A DNA stretch of 64,000 nt from Gluconobacter albidus (GCF_002723915.1 NZ_BEWL01000006.1:112705-176704), one strand, 5' to 3'. Shown: positions 10,810 through 20,286, numbered from the stretch's first letter. Notes: generated by a model not told the origin, from the sequence alone. Numbers and translations are program-made.

Positions 10810-11673
10810 TCAGCCGACGGCAGGGAAATAGCGCAGGGCCCGGAACAGGGCTTTTGCACCATCCGCTTTCGTCAGGGCGACACGTTCCAGCAACGGGTCC
10901 TGACGGCGCAGACGCGCCGTCAGGATGTGGCATAGTTCCACAATGACTGCAGATTCCAGCCGCATCCGCCGATCTCGGACGAGTAGCGGCAGAATCCTGG
11001 CGTTTCTGTTGAGGACATCCACACCGTCCAGCATCCGGTTGAATACGCGACGGATGCCCGGTTTGCTGCGGACCAGACGCAGATCATCCAGACAGACGCC
11101 TTCTTCTTCCAGCCATGGTAGCGGGACATAGCACCGGTCCAGATCTTTCAGGTCCCCGGCGACATCCTGAAGATGATTGATGACCTGCAGTGAAGAGCAG
11201 AGTGCATCGGATGGTGCGAGTGTTTCCTCCGCCTCGCCATGCAGCAGGAGCAGAAATCGCCCCACAGGGTTGGCGGAATACCTGCAGTAATGTAGCAGTT
11301 CGTCCCAGCTTTCGTAACGGTTCTTTTCGGCATCCATGCAGAAGGCTTCGAGAAGATCCGTCGCCGTTTCCAGAGGGACACCGGTCTGGAGCAGAACGTC
11401 GCGAAGTTTGACTGCTGTCTGCGCGTCTGCGCGCTGAGGAGCTGTGATTTCCCCGCGGATAACGGCTGCCATGCCCCGAAGCCGCGCAATTTTTTCGGGC
11501 GGCGTCAGCTCGGTCGTGTCCACCATGTCATCCGCGACACGCGCGAAGTTATAATAGGTGTGAACGTAAGGCCGGAGACGCGGGGCGATCAGGAATGAAC
11601 CAACGGGAAAATTTTCGTCGGATTTGCCTTTGGCGGAGGTGACGTCTTTCGTCCCCCAGATGTTGTCTGTCAC
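10810..11673 (-). CDS. hpnC: Hydroxysqualene synthase HpnC
   Basis: Converts presqualene diphosphate to hydroxysqualene. It is a 287-residue isoprenyl synthase family member with DDMVD at about residues 48-52 (FARVADDMVDT) and a second motif INHLQDVAGDLKDL. The N-terminal ENFPVGSFLI stretch is typical of HpnC rather than HpnD. The start overlaps the hpnB stop by four bases. Confidence 0.92.
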   Translation of the reverse strand: MTDNIWGTKDVTSAKGKSDENFPVGSFLIAPRLRPYVHTYYNFARVADDMVDTTELTPPEKIARLRGMAAVIRGEITAPQRADAQTAVKLRDVLLQTGVPLETATDLLEAFCMDAEKNRYESWDELLHYCRYSANPVGRFLLLLHGEAEETLAPSDALCSSLQVINHLQDVAGDLKDLDRCYVPLPWLEEEGVCLDDLRLVRSKPGIRRVFNRMLDGVDVLNRNARILPLLVRDRRMRLESAVIVELCHILTARLRRQDPLLERVALTKADGAKALFRALRYFPAVG

Positions 11674-12812
11674 GATGTTTCATCCGTGTAGGAACGATTT
11701 TTCCAGCGCACACCAACACCACGATGATGGTCGATGGCCGAGCCGATGGTTGCTGCCATGTAGAAGGCCGCAACAAGCGGAAGGGGAATAGCACGCCACA
11801 ACGGCAGGCCAAAGCGGCGAAGCGTGGGCACGAATGTTAGGCACGATACGAGATAGGTCAGAAGTCCGATCCGCCGTTCCCGCCCCTTGCCAAACAGTGC
11901 CAGCCCGATAGGAAGCAGCCAGATCATCGCCAGACCAACGATCGTCGCCAGGAGTAGAGCCGGAGAATATCGCAGCTGCACATAGGCCGTGCGGGCAATC
12001 ATATGCCAGACATCCTTCATGCCGCGATACGGCCTGACGGACCATGCCAGCGCACTGTGTCCCAGATAGAGCCGCCCTCCCGATCGCTTGATATGAGCGG
12101 CCAGAGTACAGTCATCAATTAGTGCGCCACGGAGTGCCTTGATGCCTCCGATCCGTTCCAGTGCCCGGCGACGCAGGAGAATGGTTCCTCCAGCAGCCCC
12201 CGCAATACGGGAACGTTCGCTGGCAATGCGCGAAAACGGATAAAGCATGGCAAAGAAATAGACGAAAGCGGGAACAAGAAAGCGTTCCGCACTGCTTTCG
12301 CAGTTCAGCGCTACCATTTCCGAGACAAGATCCAGATCGTCTTCGCGCGCCTTGGCCACCAGAGAGGCGAGATGCTCTGGCGCATGCATGATATCGGCAT
12401 CGGTCAGGAGGACATACCCATAAGGGCCAATCCGCGTCAGCGCCTCCTGTTCTCCCTGGTGGACGGCCCAGAGCTTGCCGCTCCATCCCGCAGGGCGCTT
12501 GGCGCCCGTTATGACCGTCAGCCGCCCGTGCGGATCAGGCAATGCGCGGGCGATGTCGCCCGTGTCATCCGTGCTCTCGTCATCAATGAGGATAACGGAC
12601 ACCTTGCCGTCATAGTCCTGTTCCAGAAGAGACGTCAGGCAGGCTCCGATGGACTCGGCCTCGTCCCGTGCAGGAATGACGATCGCAACATCCGGGGCGG
12701 CAGCCGGCATGGGCTTAGGGTCGAGAATAGGGCCTTTCTGCCAGAAATTCCCATGGAACAGCGAAAGATAGACCCAGGCTCCCAGACTGGTCAGTGCGGT
12801 TCCAAACAGCAT
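11670..12812 (-). CDS. hpnB: Hopene-associated glycosyltransferase HpnB
   Basis: Membrane-bound GT2-family glycosyltransferase found in hopanoid operons; its exact sugar donor is not settled. The 380-residue protein has an N-terminal membrane segment, the GT-A core VAIVIPARDEAESIG, IDDESTDDT, LLTDADIMHAP and a C-terminal block of hydrophobic helices (LLLATIVGLAMIWLLPIGL and others). Its ATG overlaps the hpnA stop (TAATG), and its stop overlaps the hpnC start. Confidence 0.9.
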   Translation of the reverse strand: MLFGTALTSLGAWVYLSLFHGNFWQKGPILDPKPMPAAAPDVAIVIPARDEAESIGACLTSLLEQDYDGKVSVILIDDESTDDTGDIARALPDPHGRLTVITGAKRPAGWSGKLWAVHQGEQEALTRIGPYGYVLLTDADIMHAPEHLASLVAKAREDDLDLVSEMVALNCESSAERFLVPAFVYFFAMLYPFSRIASERSRIAGAAGGTILLRRRALERIGGIKALRGALIDDCTLAAHIKRSGGRLYLGHSALAWSVRPYRGMKDVWHMIARTAYVQLRYSPALLLATIVGLAMIWLLPIGLALFGKGRERRIGLLTYLVSCLTFVPTLRRFGLPLWRAIPLPLVAAFYMAATIGSAIDHHRGVGVRWKNRSYTDETS

Positions 12813-13807
12813 TATTTCATCCGTCCATGCTGACGGAACCAGACGATCGCATCTGTCACGGCATCGCGGGCCGGGCGTGGGGTGTATCCGAGTTCCCGTC
12901 TGGCCTTGTCGGACGAGAAGAACATCAGCTTTTTGGACATGGCGAGCGTTTCGCGCGTGACCCGCGGTTCAATGCCGAACCCGCGTGCCAGCCATTCGGA
13001 CACAAGGGCTACGGGATAGAGCCAAGACTGCTTGAGTTTGATTGCTGGTGGCTTCACCCCAGCAATCTGACTGACCATGCGGAAAAGATCCCCCAGCATG
13101 ATGTTTTCGCCGCCAAGGATATATTTCTCGCCGATCCTGCCCCGTTCCAGAGCCAGAGCATGTCCTTCCGCGACGTCATCGACATGCACGATGTTCAAAC
13201 CCGTCTCGACATAGGCCGGCATGTTTCCGCTGGCGCAGTCGAGAACCATCTGCCCTGTGGGTGTCGGCTTGATATCCCGCGGGCCGACGGGGGTGGAAGG
13301 ATTGACGATGATCGCGGGTAGGTTTTTTTCCCGAACGAGCCGCAGAACTTCCTGTTCCGCGCGATATTTTGAGAGTTTGTAGATCCCGATAACCTGACTT
13401 TCCGAAACCGGCGTGTTTTCGTCAGCTGATTCGCCGTTCTTGCCCAGGCCAAGTGCCGCCACCGACGAGCAATAGATGATTTTTTCCACCCCGGCCTCAA
13501 GGGCGGCAAGCATCAGATTGCGTGTGCCCTCCACATTCGCCTTCATCATGCTTTCCGGATCAGGAACCCAGAGTCGGTAATCGGCAGCAACGTGGAAAAG
13601 GGTTTTGACGTTCTTCAGTGCCGGAGCGAGCGTCTGCGGATCGGAGAGGTCTCCTACGGCAATTTCCGCATCAAGCTCCGCAATATTTGAACGGTCTGAT
13701 GTCGGGCGGACGAAAAGTCTCAGGCGGTGTCCGCGTTCTTCAAGGACGCGGGCGACGGCAGAGCCGACAAACCCCGTAGCCCCCGTCACGAGTGTGACAT
13801 CGTTCAT
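12812..13807 (-). CDS. hpnA: Hopanoid-associated sugar epimerase HpnA
   Basis: Extended short-chain dehydrogenase/NAD-dependent epimerase of 331 residues. The NAD site is LVTGATGFVGSAVA, the catalytic Ser is in CSSVAALG, and the YxxxK pair is in YKLSKYRAE. Family members occur first in hopanoid operons and probably act on the sugar of the side chain. It leads the hpnA-hpnB-hpnC block and is divergent from the HpnL-like gene, with about 120 bases for promoters between them. Confidence 0.9.
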   Translation of the reverse strand: MNDVTLVTGATGFVGSAVARVLEERGHRLRLFVRPTSDRSNIAELDAEIAVGDLSDPQTLAPALKNVKTLFHVAADYRLWVPDPESMMKANVEGTRNLMLAALEAGVEKIIYCSSVAALGLGKNGESADENTPVSESQVIGIYKLSKYRAEQEVLRLVREKNLPAIIVNPSTPVGPRDIKPTPTGQMVLDCASGNMPAYVETGLNIVHVDDVAEGHALALERGRIGEKYILGGENIMLGDLFRMVSQIAGVKPPAIKLKQSWLYPVALVSEWLARGFGIEPRVTRETLAMSKKLMFFSSDKARRELGYTPRPARDAVTDAIVWFRQHGRMK

Positions 13808-13926
13808 GGTGGCAGTGTCTCCTTGGGTTATCAGCTGATGGTTGCAATTTATGACAGCATAATCCTCCCGGCTTTTCGGGGAAAGCGTCTGCGAGGGTGG
13901 AATATTAACGATACCTGCGATAGATC

Positions 13927-15117
13927 GTGTGCAAACGGCATGTGACGAAGACGTTGAAAAAAACTCTCCCTGTTCTCCTTTCCCTTCTCGGGGTGGCCCT
14001 GTTCACCTTTATTGCGGCCAGAGCCGGTATCCATCCTGTCATGGAAGCGCTCTCCAAAGTCGGGCTTGGTGGCTTTCTGCTTCTGGCGGCCTGCCAGCTT
14101 GTAGTGGACGTCGGGCTCGGGATCGCCTGGCACGCTGCGGTCCCCATTCTGGGCGTCAAGCGCCTGATGGGTGCGCGTCTTGTCCGGGACAGCGCCGGAG
14201 CGTGCCTGCCCTTCTCCCAGCTTGGCGGGATGGTAATTGGTGTTCGCGCAACGATGGCGGGCATTGATCCCAAGACGGAGCAGGGCGAAAATCTTCACTG
14301 GCCCGAAGCCGTGGCGGCCAATCTCGTGGATATCACGACGGAAGTGCTCGGACAGATCGCCTTCGTGCTGATCGCCCTGCTCTGCCTTATCGGTCATCAC
14401 GACGCAGCCAGATTTGTCTGGCCGCTCGTTGGCGGGATGGCGCTGCTCAGCCTCGGAATTGCCGGTTTCATCTGGACGCAGCAGCGTGGCGGCGCGACGG
14501 TCCGCAAGGTCGCCACATTCCTGGGGCGGCATATCGCTGCGGAGTGGCGTGACTCACTCATCGGAAATACCGAGGCTTTTCAGTCTCGTCTGGAAGGACT
14601 CTGGAGCCGCCCTGACCGGATTTCTCTGGGTGCGCTCTGTCATCTGGTATGCTGGACAGGCAGTGCTGCCATGACGTGGCTGGGACTTCAGCTCCTTGGC
14701 GTACATGTCGGATTTTTCTCGTCTGTCGCCATTGAGGGTGTGGTTTGCGGCATCATGTCGGCAGGGTTTCTGGTCCCGGGGGCGCTGGGCGTTCAGGAAG
14801 CCGCTTATGTCGCACTTGGCATGATTTTCGGTGTCGATGCGGAAGTGTCGCTCAGCCTTTCGCTGCTGCGACGCGGTCGGGATATTCTGATCGGTATTCC
14901 GGTTCTGTTGATCTGGCAGGTCGTTGAGATGCGGCGTCTTCGTCATGAACGCCCGAAGGCAAGACCGGAAAACGAACCGACCTCGCCCTCTCTTCGCAAA
15001 AAGGTCATTGCGCCAGCCGTGACCGCTCTTGCAGGAAACATCAAGAAAGAGACGGCCTCCCGGGATGGTAAAACGTCAGAAGACAGCTCTTTCGCCACAG
15101 CGCCACGCGTTTTATGA
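13927..15117 (+). CDS. HpnL-like/UPF0104 lysylphosphatidylglycerol-synthase-type membrane protein
   Basis: A polytopic inner-membrane protein of about 396 residues with about eight hydrophobic segments, for example LLSLLGVALFTFIAARAG near the start. Family signatures include the GFLVPGALGVQEAAYVALG re-entrant region. Relatives named HpnL are common next to hopanoid genes and belong to the transmembrane domain family of MprF. I assume a GTG start at 13927; a second GTG at 13942 is equally possible and neither has a clear ribosome site. The C-terminal 60 residues are polar. It is coupled (ATGA) to the following dehydrogenase. Confidence 0.8.
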   Translation: MCKRHVTKTLKKTLPVLLSLLGVALFTFIAARAGIHPVMEALSKVGLGGFLLLAACQLVVDVGLGIAWHAAVPILGVKRLMGARLVRDSAGACLPFSQLGGMVIGVRATMAGIDPKTEQGENLHWPEAVAANLVDITTEVLGQIAFVLIALLCLIGHHDAARFVWPLVGGMALLSLGIAGFIWTQQRGGATVRKVATFLGRHIAAEWRDSLIGNTEAFQSRLEGLWSRPDRISLGALCHLVCWTGSAAMTWLGLQLLGVHVGFFSSVAIEGVVCGIMSAGFLVPGALGVQEAAYVALGMIFGVDAEVSLSLSLLRRGRDILIGIPVLLIWQVVEMRRLRHERPKARPENEPTSPSLRKKVIAPAVTALAGNIKKETASRDGKTSEDSSFATAPRVL

Positions 15118-15995
15118 CGCCGCTTTTCAAATCCCTTTGCGTCGTTGGTCCGGGACTGATTGGCTCTTCCGTCCTTCGTCGCGCCAAGGAGACTGGCACG
15201 ATTGCCGGAACCCTGATCGCAGCGGATACGAGTCCGCCTGTTCTCGAACGGGTGCGTGAGCTTGATATTGCCGATGTCATAACGTCTGACCCCGCCGTTG
15301 CGGCACAGGCAGACTGCGTCATGATCTGTGTTCCCGTCGGTGCTGTTGAAGAAGTCGCGCGGCAGGTTTTGCTTTATATGAAGCCCGGAAGCATCCTCAC
15401 GGATGTAGCTTCAGTGCGGGGGCAACTCGGACCAACGATTCACGCGATACTGCCCGAAGGCATATCCTATATTCCGGGCCACCCTATGGCTGGGACAGAG
15501 CATTCCGGGCCGGACGCTGGTTTTTCAACCCTGTTTGAAGACCGATGGGCGCTGCTTGTGCCACCTGAAGGCTCCGATCCGGAAGCGATCGCAAAAATCG
15601 AGGCCCTCTGGAACCTGTGTGGCGCCCGGACGAAAACCCTGTCTGACGAACAACACGATCAGATCTGCGCCATGGTGAGCCATCTGCCGCATCTTCTGGC
15701 CTTCACGATCTGTGATACCGCCGACAACCTGTCTGACGAAATCCGCGCTGCCGTGCTGGATTATGCGGCGTCAGGGTTTCGTGATTTTACACGGATTGCC
15801 GCGTCAGACCCGGTCATGTGGCGGGATATTTTCCTTGCCAATCGCGAGGCGCTTCTGGGTACGCTGGACAGGTTTATGGCCGATACGCAGTCCATGGCGG
15901 ACGCGATCCGCAACGGCGATGAGGCAGCCATAACCGGCAGGATTGAACGTGGGCGCGCCATCCGCCGAACCCTGATCGAAAACCGTCAAGCCTGA
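15114..15995 (+). CDS. tyrC: Prephenate/arogenate dehydrogenase
   Basis: NAD(P)-dependent oxidative step of tyrosine synthesis. The 293-residue protein has an N-terminal Rossmann motif VVGPGLIGSSVLRRAKE, the CVPVGAVEEV strand, DVASVRG, the active-site segment GHPMAGTEHSGPDAG and the helical domain with MVSHLPHLLAF. Cyclohexadienyl versus strictly prephenate specificity cannot be told from sequence. Translationally coupled to the upstream membrane protein gene, a chance operon rather than an obvious pathway link. Confidence 0.9.
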   Translation: MTPLFKSLCVVGPGLIGSSVLRRAKETGTIAGTLIAADTSPPVLERVRELDIADVITSDPAVAAQADCVMICVPVGAVEEVARQVLLYMKPGSILTDVASVRGQLGPTIHAILPEGISYIPGHPMAGTEHSGPDAGFSTLFEDRWALLVPPEGSDPEAIAKIEALWNLCGARTKTLSDEQHDQICAMVSHLPHLLAFTICDTADNLSDEIRAAVLDYAASGFRDFTRIAASDPVMWRDIFLANREALLGTLDRFMADTQSMADAIRNGDEAAITGRIERGRAIRRTLIENRQA

Positions 15996-16012
15996 GATTA
16001 TTCGGGATAGGT

Positions 16013-16040
16013 CTGCTGCCGGGCGTATGTCCGGCAGCAG
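16013..16040. terminator. Hairpin between convergent tyrC and pyk
   Basis: A perfect 10-bp stem CTGCTGCCGG/CCGGCAGCAG with an 8-base loop lies between two converging stop codons. No T-tract follows on either side, so it may terminate weakly in both directions or protect 3' ends. Confidence 0.55.
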
Positions 16041-16049
16041 GTTGTTACA

Positions 16050-17480
16050 TCAGGCCGTGACAACACGCAGAGTGTTAGTGCTTCCGGAATGGCCATAAGG
16101 CAGACCAGCGAGAACCAGAACCCGGTCTCCGGCTTTGCAGAAGTTCAGGCTCCGTGCGAGATCTGCGGCCGGTCCTGCGAGATCCTCAATGCCATGAGCT
16201 GTCTGTTCCCGATCCACAACATGCGGGAATGTCCCCCATACGATGCAGAGGCGACGCGCGACGTCCAGTTCTGGCGTCAGAGCAATGATCGGGCAATGCG
16301 GCCGCTCACGCGCCATGCGCATTGCTCCGCCGCCGCCACGGGTATGGGATGCAATCACACCGGCATGGAGTGTGCGGCTGACCTGCCAGGCAGCCTGAAC
16401 AATCGCGCACTGGACGGTCTCGTCCGGTGTGGGACGCAGACGGTCCATGCGGATGCGCCATTCGTGATCCTGCTCGACCCGCTCGGCGATCCGCACCATC
16501 ATTGACACGGCCTCAAGCGGATATTTGCCAGCGGCACTTTCCGCAGACAGCATGACCGCATCCGCCCCGTCATAAACGGCATTGGAGACGTCAGAGACTT
16601 CGGCGCGTGTCGGGGTCGGGCTTTCGATCATGCTCTCGAGCATCTGCGTCGCCACGATCACAGGACGGCATTGTCTGCGGGCTTCGGCAATTGCGCGCTT
16701 CTGGGCAACAGGGACTTCCTCGGGCGGGAGTTCGACACCGAGATCACCGCGCGCCACCATGAGCGCATCTGAAAGATGTACGATGGCTTCAAGGTTATCC
16801 ATCGCCTGAGGCTTTTCGAGCTTGGTAACGATCGCTGCGCGGCCGTTCGCAATATCGCGTGCTTCCTGAACGTCTTCCGGGCGCTGCACAAAGGAGAGAG
16901 CCACGAAATCGACACCAAGCGACAGAGCGAAATCGAAGTCGCGGCGGTCTTTTTCGGTGAGCGCCGGAATGGGGAGTGTCACGTCGGGAACGTTGACGCC
17001 CTTGCGCTCGGACAGTTTGCCGCCGACCACCACGACCGTTTCGAGAAAGCCTTCTCCGACCGTCACGACACGCAGTTTGAGCTTGCCGTCATCCAGCAGA
17101 AGGTGGCTTCCCGGCTTCGCAGCGGAAATAATTTCCGGATGCGGCAGGCAGACCCGCGAAATCGTGCCCGGCGTACGGTCCAGATCCAGCCGGAACGGCT
17201 TGCCTTCCTCCAGGATCACTGGGCCATTTTCAAACACGCCAACGCGCAGTTTTGGGCCCTGAAGATCCGCAAGGATTGCCAGCGGATGCCCGACCTTCTG
17301 CTCGGCGGCCCGGATAGCGGCATGACGCTCGCCATGATCTTCATGGGCGCCATGGGAGAAATTGAGCCGGAAGACATTCACACCGGCCTGCGCCAGAGAA
17401 AGGATCATCTCGGGGGACGATGAAGCCGGCCCCAGTGTAGCGACGATCCGCGTGCGGCGGTGATGGGAACTCGATGTCAT
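16050..17480 (-). CDS. pyk: Pyruvate kinase
   Basis: Transfers phosphate from phosphoenolpyruvate to ADP. The 476-residue protein has RIVATLGPASSSPE at the start, FRLNFSHGAHEDH, ADLQGPKLRVG, the active-site segment VARGDLGVELPPEEV, and QMLESMIESPTPTRAEVSD with the conserved Thr/Arg/Ala-Glu block. The C-terminal allosteric-type domain is present. The order and length are standard. Confidence 0.96.
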   Translation of the reverse strand: MTSSSHHRRTRIVATLGPASSSPEMILSLAQAGVNVFRLNFSHGAHEDHGERHAAIRAAEQKVGHPLAILADLQGPKLRVGVFENGPVILEEGKPFRLDLDRTPGTISRVCLPHPEIISAAKPGSHLLLDDGKLKLRVVTVGEGFLETVVVVGGKLSERKGVNVPDVTLPIPALTEKDRRDFDFALSLGVDFVALSFVQRPEDVQEARDIANGRAAIVTKLEKPQAMDNLEAIVHLSDALMVARGDLGVELPPEEVPVAQKRAIAEARRQCRPVIVATQMLESMIESPTPTRAEVSDVSNAVYDGADAVMLSAESAAGKYPLEAVSMMVRIAERVEQDHEWRIRMDRLRPTPDETVQCAIVQAAWQVSRTLHAGVIASHTRGGGGAMRMARERPHCPIIALTPELDVARRLCIVWGTFPHVVDREQTAHGIEDLAGPAADLARSLNFCKAGDRVLVLAGLPYGHSGSTNTLRVVTA

Positions 17481-17504
17481 ATACGGCGTCCTCGATCGAA
17501 AAAA

Positions 17505-18431
17505 TCAGTTTGGTTGAATCGTCTCGCCCGGGAGCAGGCCCCAGAAAAGACGGCGTGGCAGCCAGCCGTCGTAGCCCTTCACGCTGACATGGCACCATTG
17601 GGAGTTCTGCGGGCACAACTTGATGTTGCCCACCGTTCCCTGCTCCAGAACCGCGACCACGGTGCTATCTTCTTCCGGATGGCTCATGAGAAGCACATCA
17701 TTTTTGTGTGCCCTCGCCTCGTCCTGTGTTGCGACACGGGCAAGGATCCGTGCATCGGCCTTGCCGATATGGTCGCCTTCCTGTGCGCTCGCCTCGCCGG
17801 TCTGGGCTTTCACACCTTCGGGAGGAAGGCCTGGGATCACGAATGTGCGGCTTCCATACAGCGTTGCCTGATGGACCCAGCCTTTCTGGCCGTCGGAGTC
17901 CTCCACAAGGCGCCAGACATCGAACTCCCGTTCGATCTGCACAGGAAGGCCGCGCCGATGATAGACCCAGTCGATCGGATAACGGTCTCCGGGCCCACGA
18001 CGCATATAGACCTTGTCAGCCCGGAGCGCGGCGTAGCGCGGCAGGGGCAGGCCTGTATTGCTGCCTTTGTCCGTGTTTTCGGGCCCAGGAGGAACAGCCG
18101 GGGTCGCCGCCTGATCCGCAGCTGCTGCCGTGGAAGCCGCTGCTCCTGCGGCAGCGGCACCAGCGGCCACAGGAGCAGCATGTTTCAGTGCCGCATGATG
18201 GGCCGCCTTGTGTCGCGGGGCCGAAGATGACGGCTTTGCTACGTCGGCCTTGTGGTGCTTTTTCGCAGAGGCGTGTTTGTCCGCAGGCTTTGCTGCGCGC
18301 TCTGCGTGCTTTTTGTGATGATGCGCCGCCTGCGCGCCGGGAGCAGCGAGCAGGATCGTACCGGCCATAAGCGCGCAAAGAACAGTGGACGGGCCTGTGG
18401 AGGAACGCGGAAGGAAGACTGACATTCTCAT
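17505..18431 (-). CDS. Exported SH3-domain protein with His/Ala/Lys-rich linker
   Basis: A 308-residue protein from the ATG at 18431 (a second ATG lies at 18425); the frame opens further to 18566 but the signal peptide starts here. A Sec signal ends near APGAQA. A long, low-complexity His/Lys/Ala-rich linker follows, then two bacterial SH3-like repeats: one around VYMRRGPGDRYPIDWVYHRR and one around VVAVLEQGTVG...WCHVSV. Such proteins usually act in the periplasm or bind cell wall. It follows pyk by 24 bases in gene order on the same strand. No enzyme motif is seen. Confidence 0.8.
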   Translation of the reverse strand: MRMSVFLPRSSTGPSTVLCALMAGTILLAAPGAQAAHHHKKHAERAAKPADKHASAKKHHKADVAKPSSSAPRHKAAHHAALKHAAPVAAGAAAAGAAASTAAAADQAATPAVPPGPENTDKGSNTGLPLPRYAALRADKVYMRRGPGDRYPIDWVYHRRGLPVQIEREFDVWRLVEDSDGQKGWVHQATLYGSRTFVIPGLPPEGVKAQTGEASAQEGDHIGKADARILARVATQDEARAHKNDVLLMSHPEEDSTVVAVLEQGTVGNIKLCPQNSQWCHVSVKGYDGWLPRRLFWGLLPGETIQPN

Positions 18432-18516
18432 GAGCGCATCCCTGCCAAGGGCCGACGGTTTGGGCAAGTCATCAAAACGGGAAAGACATCCTGAACCCGT
18501 AATCTTTAAGGAAAAC

Positions 18517-18894
18517 TTACAGCGCAAGGAGCGGATTGTCTCCCGCCAGTTCGAGAAAGCTGACAATTCCTCTTACTTCCACCCCCGCCAGAAGGTCTTT
18601 CGTAGTCAGTCCGGCCATTATGAGGCCGGTTTCACAGGCCATAACGGTCGCGCCAAAGCCGAGCACCGCCTCCCGGAGTTCGCCGAACCCTGCAATCCCC
18701 TTGGCCTCAAGCACGTTATCGGCAATGGTGCCCTGAAGTCCTGAGCAATCCGTCGTCAGGGCCAGAACGCTGCGGCCGCCCGCGAAAAGCGTGACATGAC
18801 GACCCAGCGAAAGCGCCCCTGCTGCGACAATCATCGCGTAATGGGCACGCTGCCACGAATCATCCGCCAGCGTCAGAAACATAGGGCGGCTCAT
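18517..18894 (-). CDS. DsrE/DsrF-like family protein
   Basis: A 125-residue cytosolic protein with the DsrE-like fold pattern: FLTLADDSWQRAHYAMIVAAGA, then GRHVTLFAGGRSV, then GATVMACETGLIMAGL. Family members act in sulfur relay or bind small ligands. A cysteine is present in VMACETG, at the position where relay cysteines often sit. It overlaps the upstream MoeB/ThiF-like gene by four bases. The pairing suggests a shared sulfur-carrier pathway, which is inference. Confidence 0.7.
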   Translation of the reverse strand: MSRPMFLTLADDSWQRAHYAMIVAAGALSLGRHVTLFAGGRSVLALTTDCSGLQGTIADNVLEAKGIAGFGELREAVLGFGATVMACETGLIMAGLTTKDLLAGVEVRGIVSFLELAGDNPLLAL

Positions 18895-19661
18895 GCTTTC
18901 ACATTATCCTCAGGATGTGCGAGGCAATGGGGATCGCGATTGAGCGTAAAACCGTTCATCGTTCCTGACAGCGCGTCCCACATGCTCACCCGCGTTTCAT
19001 CACATCCCTCAAGGTCCATGATTTCGCGCATGACCTCGACCGCCATCAAACTGCCCATAACTCCCGGGGCGGCGCCCAGCACACCGGACATTCCACAATC
19101 CGGCGCAGCTGTCTGTTCGGCTTCGGGGAACAGACAGCGATAACAGGGACCACCCTTCTGAGGCCTGAATACGGCGAGTTGGCCTGAAAACCCCTGTACA
19201 GCCCCCGAAACCAGAGAGCGCCTGTGCCTGACGCAGGCATCGGAAACTGCAAGCCGTGTGGGGAAATTGTCGGTCCCGTCACAGACGAGATCATATTGCG
19301 GGACGAGGTCATCAAGCGTCGCTTCCGTCGCACGTACCGGGTAGGAACTGATTTTGACCAACGGATTGAGCGCCCTCAGGTTTCGGGCTGCGGCCTCGAC
19401 CTTGAACAGCCCAAGATCATCCGTCCCATAAAGAACCTGCCGCTGCAGGTTGCTCAGTTCCAGATGGTCATGGTCCATGATCCCGATATGTCCAATGCCC
19501 GAAGCGGCAAGCTGCTGAAGCAACGGGGCTCCGAGGCCGCCTGCACCGACCACGAGCACGGAGGCCTGTCGAAGCCGTGCCTGTCCTGTCGCGCCAACCT
19601 GCGGCAGCAGGATGTGGCGGGAATACCGTTCCAGTTCCTGGTCGGAAAAATTCATGTCCAT
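18891..19661 (-). CDS. MoeB/ThiF/HesA-family E1-like adenylyltransferase
   Basis: Adenylates the C-terminus of a ubiquitin-like sulfur carrier (MoaD or ThiS) in molybdopterin or thiamine synthesis. It begins near MNFSDQELERYSRHILLPQ, then the ATP site VLVVGAGGLGAPLLQQLA and the CDGTDNFPTRLAVSDAC segment. One zinc pair is CYRC. At the C-terminus the usual CPxC is replaced by HCLAH, that is Cys-x-x-His, which could still bind zinc. I use the ATG at 19661; ATG 19655 and GTG 19688 are alternatives. Confidence 0.85.
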   Translation of the reverse strand: MDMNFSDQELERYSRHILLPQVGATGQARLRQASVLVVGAGGLGAPLLQQLAASGIGHIGIMDHDHLELSNLQRQVLYGTDDLGLFKVEAAARNLRALNPLVKISSYPVRATEATLDDLVPQYDLVCDGTDNFPTRLAVSDACVRHRRSLVSGAVQGFSGQLAVFRPQKGGPCYRCLFPEAEQTAAPDCGMSGVLGAAPGVMGSLMAVEVMREIMDLEGCDETRVSMWDALSGTMNGFTLNRDPHCLAHPEDNVKA

Positions 19662-19764
19662 GCAATGATGATAATTGCTGACTTTCACTCTTGAAAGACG
19701 TTAGCGTCATTATCGTCCTTCACCGCGCAGGTTGTGCCTGCGGGACCCGAGACAGGGGAATATC

Positions 19765-20286
19765 ATGAGAAAAGGATTTCGCAGCGCCATGCCCCGTGCA
19801 TGGCAGGGGCTGGGCGTTACGGCCGGTGCCGTTCTGGCCGCCTATGCCGTGTCCCCTTATCTTGCTCTGTGGGATATCGACCGGGCCCTGCACGGAAACA
19901 ATGCGTCGCGTCTGGCGCCGCATGTGGACTGGTCGTCGCTAAGCCACTGTCTGAAGGAACAGTTCACACCAGCTGTTCCTGCCGATGATGACCTGCCTGG
20001 CTTCGGCAGTTCCTTTGCCGGGCAGGTTGCATCCAATGCGATTGATACCCGTCTGACACCCGCGACGCTGATGACAACAGCCCATCAGGTGATGCCGCAT
20101 GAGGCGTCGACCTCAGGCTGGCTCGGGACGTGGCATGCCGTGCATGCCCATTTCGTAAGCCCCGGAAAATTCGAGGCCAGCCTCGATCAGCCGGGGCAGA
20201 CACCTTTCGTCCTGCATATGAAATTCGAGCACTGGGGCTGGAAGATCACACGATTCGAAATGCCGGCCCCGGCGCACGCGGCCTGA
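19765..20286 (+). CDS. DUF2939-family protein
   Basis: A 173-residue protein starting at the ATG at 19765 after an AGGGGAA ribosome site. It has a hydrophobic N-terminal segment (GLGVTAGAVLAAYAVSPYLA), then the DUF2939 signature in which a short SPYLALWDIDRAL helix is followed by a VDWSSL strand. The C-terminus has WGWKITRFEMP. Likely anchored in the inner membrane with a periplasmic domain. Function unknown. Confidence 0.75.
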   Translation: MRKGFRSAMPRAWQGLGVTAGAVLAAYAVSPYLALWDIDRALHGNNASRLAPHVDWSSLSHCLKEQFTPAVPADDDLPGFGSSFAGQVASNAIDTRLTPATLMTTAHQVMPHEASTSGWLGTWHAVHAHFVSPGKFEASLDQPGQTPFVLHMKFEHWGWKITRFEMPAPAHAA

